The notes under the pieces were generated by a model. The model was given only the letters and a program-made list of their open reading frames with translations, was not told the DNA's origin and did no database searches. The translations under genes and the position numbers were made by a program. DNA of 15,386 bases from Nitrospira sp. UBA2082 (GTDB lineage Bacteria > Nitrospirota > Nitrospiria > Nitrospirales > Nitrospiraceae): NCBI GenBank assembly GCA_002331335.1, contig DCZO01000002.1:1-15386 (forward strand). Reading direction: 5' to 3'. This document shows positions 13,001-15,386 of this stretch, piece by piece; position 1 is the first letter of the stretch; each line of letters begins with the position of its first letter.

Positions 13001-15082
13001 GTGGCGCGGCAAACATCGTTAGAGCATACGAGAAACATCGGCATCATGGCGCACATCGATGCCGGGAAGACCACGACAACTGAGCGTATTCTCTTTTATA
13101 CGGGACTGACGCACAAGTTGGGCGAGGTTCACGAGGGCGCCGCCACAATGGACTGGATGGAGCAAGAGCGGGAGCGTGGCATCACGATTACGGCAGCCGC
13201 GACAACCTGTTTCTGGAAAGACCGCCGCATCAATATTATTGATACGCCGGGCCACGTCGATTTCACGATTGAGGTTGAGCGGTCCCTTCGTGTGCTTGAT
13301 GGGGCGGTGGCTGCATTCGATTCCGTACAGGGTGTTGAGCCGCAATCGGAAACGGTCTGGCGCCAAGCCGATAAATATGGGGTCCCGCGCATTGCCTGGA
13401 TGAACAAGATGGATCGGATTGGCGCGGACTTCTATGCCAGCGTGCAGTCGATCATTGATCGACTTGGGGCAAACCCAGTTCCTATCCAGATTCCGATCGG
13501 GCGGGAAGCGGAGTATCGAGGTTCAGTAGATCTCGTGAGCATGAAGGCCTACTTTTACGACGATGAAACGCTTGGTGCTAAGTACAAGATCGATGAAATT
13601 CCAGCTAATCTCCTAGGGCAGGCGAAAGAGTATCGGGAGAAAATGCTGGAAGCTGTTGCGGAGTTTGACGATCAGGTCATGGAGAGGTATTTGAATGGCC
13701 ATCCGCTAACAGAAGAGGAAGTGCGTCGGGCGATCAGGGCCGCGACGATCGCAATGAAAGTGATTCCGGTCGTCTGCGGGTCTGCTTTTAAGAATAAGGG
13801 TGTCCAGCAGTTGTTGGATGCCGTCGTGGATTACCTGCCATCGCCGCTTGATGTTCCGCCTGTGAAGGGGATTGATCCCAATACGGATAAAGAGGTCCTG
13901 CGCAAGCCGTCTGACAGCGAGCCGTTTGCGGCGCTTGCCTTCAAGTTGATGACCGACCCATTTGCGGGGCAGGTGGTATTTTTCCGTGTCTATTCCGGAA
14001 TGCTGAAGACTGGGTCGCCGGTGCTCAATGTGACGAAGGGGACCAAGGATCGTATCGGCCGCCTGTTGAAGATGCATGCCAACAAGCGTGAAGAAATCGA
14101 TACCGCATACGCGGGGGATATTGTGGCCGCCGTTGGCCTCAAGGGCGCGACCACCGGAGATACGTTGGCCGATGAGAAGCAGCCGGTATTGCTTGAAGTC
14201 ATGAAATTCCCCGAGCCGGTTATTGCGATGGCGATTGAGCCTAAGACAAAGCAGGATCAGGAGAAGATGGGGTTCGCGCTTCAGAAGTTGGCGCAGGAAG
14301 ATCCCTCGTTCAGGGTCCGTACGGATGAGGAAACGTCGCAAACGATTATCGCCGGCATGGGTGAGCTGCATCTCGAGATTATCGTTGACCGGATGTTGCG
14401 TGAGTTTAAGGTCGAAGCCAATGTAGGTAAGCCGGAAGTGGCGTTTCGTGAAACGATTCGCCGAAAGGCTGAAGCGGAATCTAAGTATGTCAAGCAGACG
14501 GGTGGTCGCGGTCAGTATGGCCATGTCGTGCTGTCGGTTGAGCCGTTAGAGTCCGGTAAGGGCTTCGAGTTCGTTAATAAAATTGTCGGCGGTGTGATTC
14601 CGAAGGAATTTATCCCGGCAGTCGAAAAGGGTGTGAGGGAGCGGTTGGATGCGGGCGTTGTCGCCGGGTATCCCTTGCGCGATGTGCGCGTGACTCTTAC
14701 GTACGGCTCCTATCACGATGTCGATTCGAATGAAATGGCTTTCAAAATCGCCGGGTCGATGGCGTTTGCCGATGCATGCAAAAAGGCTGATCCGGTTTTG
14801 CTTGAGCCGATCATGAAGGTGGAAGTCCTGGTTCCGCAGGATTTCATGGGCGATGTCATCGGTAACCTGAACGGGCGGCGTGGGAAAGTGCAGGGGATGA
14901 AGGTGCGTGCCGGTGCGCAGGCGATCGACGCATCTGTGCCGCTCAGTGAGATGTTTGGGTATGCAACTGATCTTCGCTCGCGCACACAAGGCCGAGCAAC
15001 GTACAGCATGGAATTCGATCGGTACGAGCAGGTCCCGCGACAGATCGCTGAAGCGATCATTGCCAAGTATCGGGGTGAATAA
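13001..15082 (+). CDS. fusA: Elongation factor G
   Basis: A 693-residue translocation GTPase, which moves tRNAs and mRNA after peptide bond formation and also acts in ribosome recycling. The G domain shows G1 AHIDAGKT (17-24), G2 RGITI (59-63), G3 DTPGHVDF (81-88) and G4 NKMD (135-138). CGSAFKNKGVQ is the G5 region, and domain IV contains GGRGQYGHV. Length is normal. The start is GTG 13001 (MARQTSLEHTRNIGIMAHID) with GAGGA (12991-12995) at 5 nt, directly after the T-run of the long hairpin. tuf follows after 20 bp, so the pair is co-transcribed. Confidence 0.98.
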   Translation: MARQTSLEHTRNIGIMAHIDAGKTTTTERILFYTGLTHKLGEVHEGAATMDWMEQERERGITITAAATTCFWKDRRINIIDTPGHVDFTIEVERSLRVLDGAVAAFDSVQGVEPQSETVWRQADKYGVPRIAWMNKMDRIGADFYASVQSIIDRLGANPVPIQIPIGREAEYRGSVDLVSMKAYFYDDETLGAKYKIDEIPANLLGQAKEYREKMLEAVAEFDDQVMERYLNGHPLTEEEVRRAIRAATIAMKVIPVVCGSAFKNKGVQQLLDAVVDYLPSPLDVPPVKGIDPNTDKEVLRKPSDSEPFAALAFKLMTDPFAGQVVFFRVYSGMLKTGSPVLNVTKGTKDRIGRLLKMHANKREEIDTAYAGDIVAAVGLKGATTGDTLADEKQPVLLEVMKFPEPVIAMAIEPKTKQDQEKMGFALQKLAQEDPSFRVRTDEETSQTIIAGMGELHLEIIVDRMLREFKVEANVGKPEVAFRETIRRKAEAESKYVKQTGGRGQYGHVVLSVEPLESGKGFEFVNKIVGGVIPKEFIPAVEKGVRERLDAGVVAGYPLRDVRVTLTYGSYHDVDSNEMAFKIAGSMAFADACKKADPVLLEPIMKVEVLVPQDFMGDVIGNLNGRRGKVQGMKVRAGAQAIDASVPLSEMFGYATDLRSRTQGRATYSMEFDRYEQVPRQIAEAIIAKYRGE

Positions 15083-15102
15083 GGGACGTAGAGGAGAGAC
15101 GT

Positions 15103-15386
<284 letters not shown>

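Overview
The window is a bacterial translation/transcription housekeeping locus with every gene on the + strand. The order is tuf (last 6 codons), rpmG, tRNA-Trp, secE, nusG, rplK, rplA, rplJ/rplL, rpoB, rpoC, rpsL, rpsG, fusA, tuf (first 94 codons). It is the bacterial L33-SecE-NusG-L11-L1-L10-L12-beta-beta' cluster joined directly to the str operon. The G+C-rich coding sequence and the flavour of the proteins (RpoB, RpoC, an EF-Tu with an unusual switch I, heptamer AGTGCTG repeats between genes) suggest a Nitrospira-like member of Nitrospirota. That assignment is from memory of the family and was not searched.

Region 1 (1-1360): the end of one tuf copy, zinc-type L33, tRNA-Trp(CCA), SecE and NusG. 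These link translation elongation, protein export and transcription elongation. Heptamer repeats lie between rpmG and the tRNA and again between nusG and rplK. Region 2 (1406-3576): the ribosomal stalk and L1-arm proteins. L10 and L7/L12 are in one uninterrupted reading frame with no stop between them, while a strong ribosome binding site and ATG for L12 survive inside it. A structured leader of the L10-regulator type precedes L10. Region 3 (3577-11868): a perfect 12-bp hairpin, then rpoB and rpoC, both with canonical catalytic and zinc-binding residues.

Region 4 (11869-15386): a perfect-consensus sigma70 promoter (TTGACA, 17 nt, TATAAT) opens the str operon of S12, S7, EF-G and EF-Tu. A long hairpin followed by five Ts sits between rpsG and fusA. 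The second tuf copy starts 20 bp after fusA and is cut by the window edge. The two tuf ends bracket the locus.

The gene content is ordinary and essential. The most interesting points are the fused L10-L12 frame, the altered EF-Tu switch I, the heptamer repeats and the intergenic RNA structures. I saw no mobile element, CRISPR array, phage gene or unrecognised protein-coding gene.
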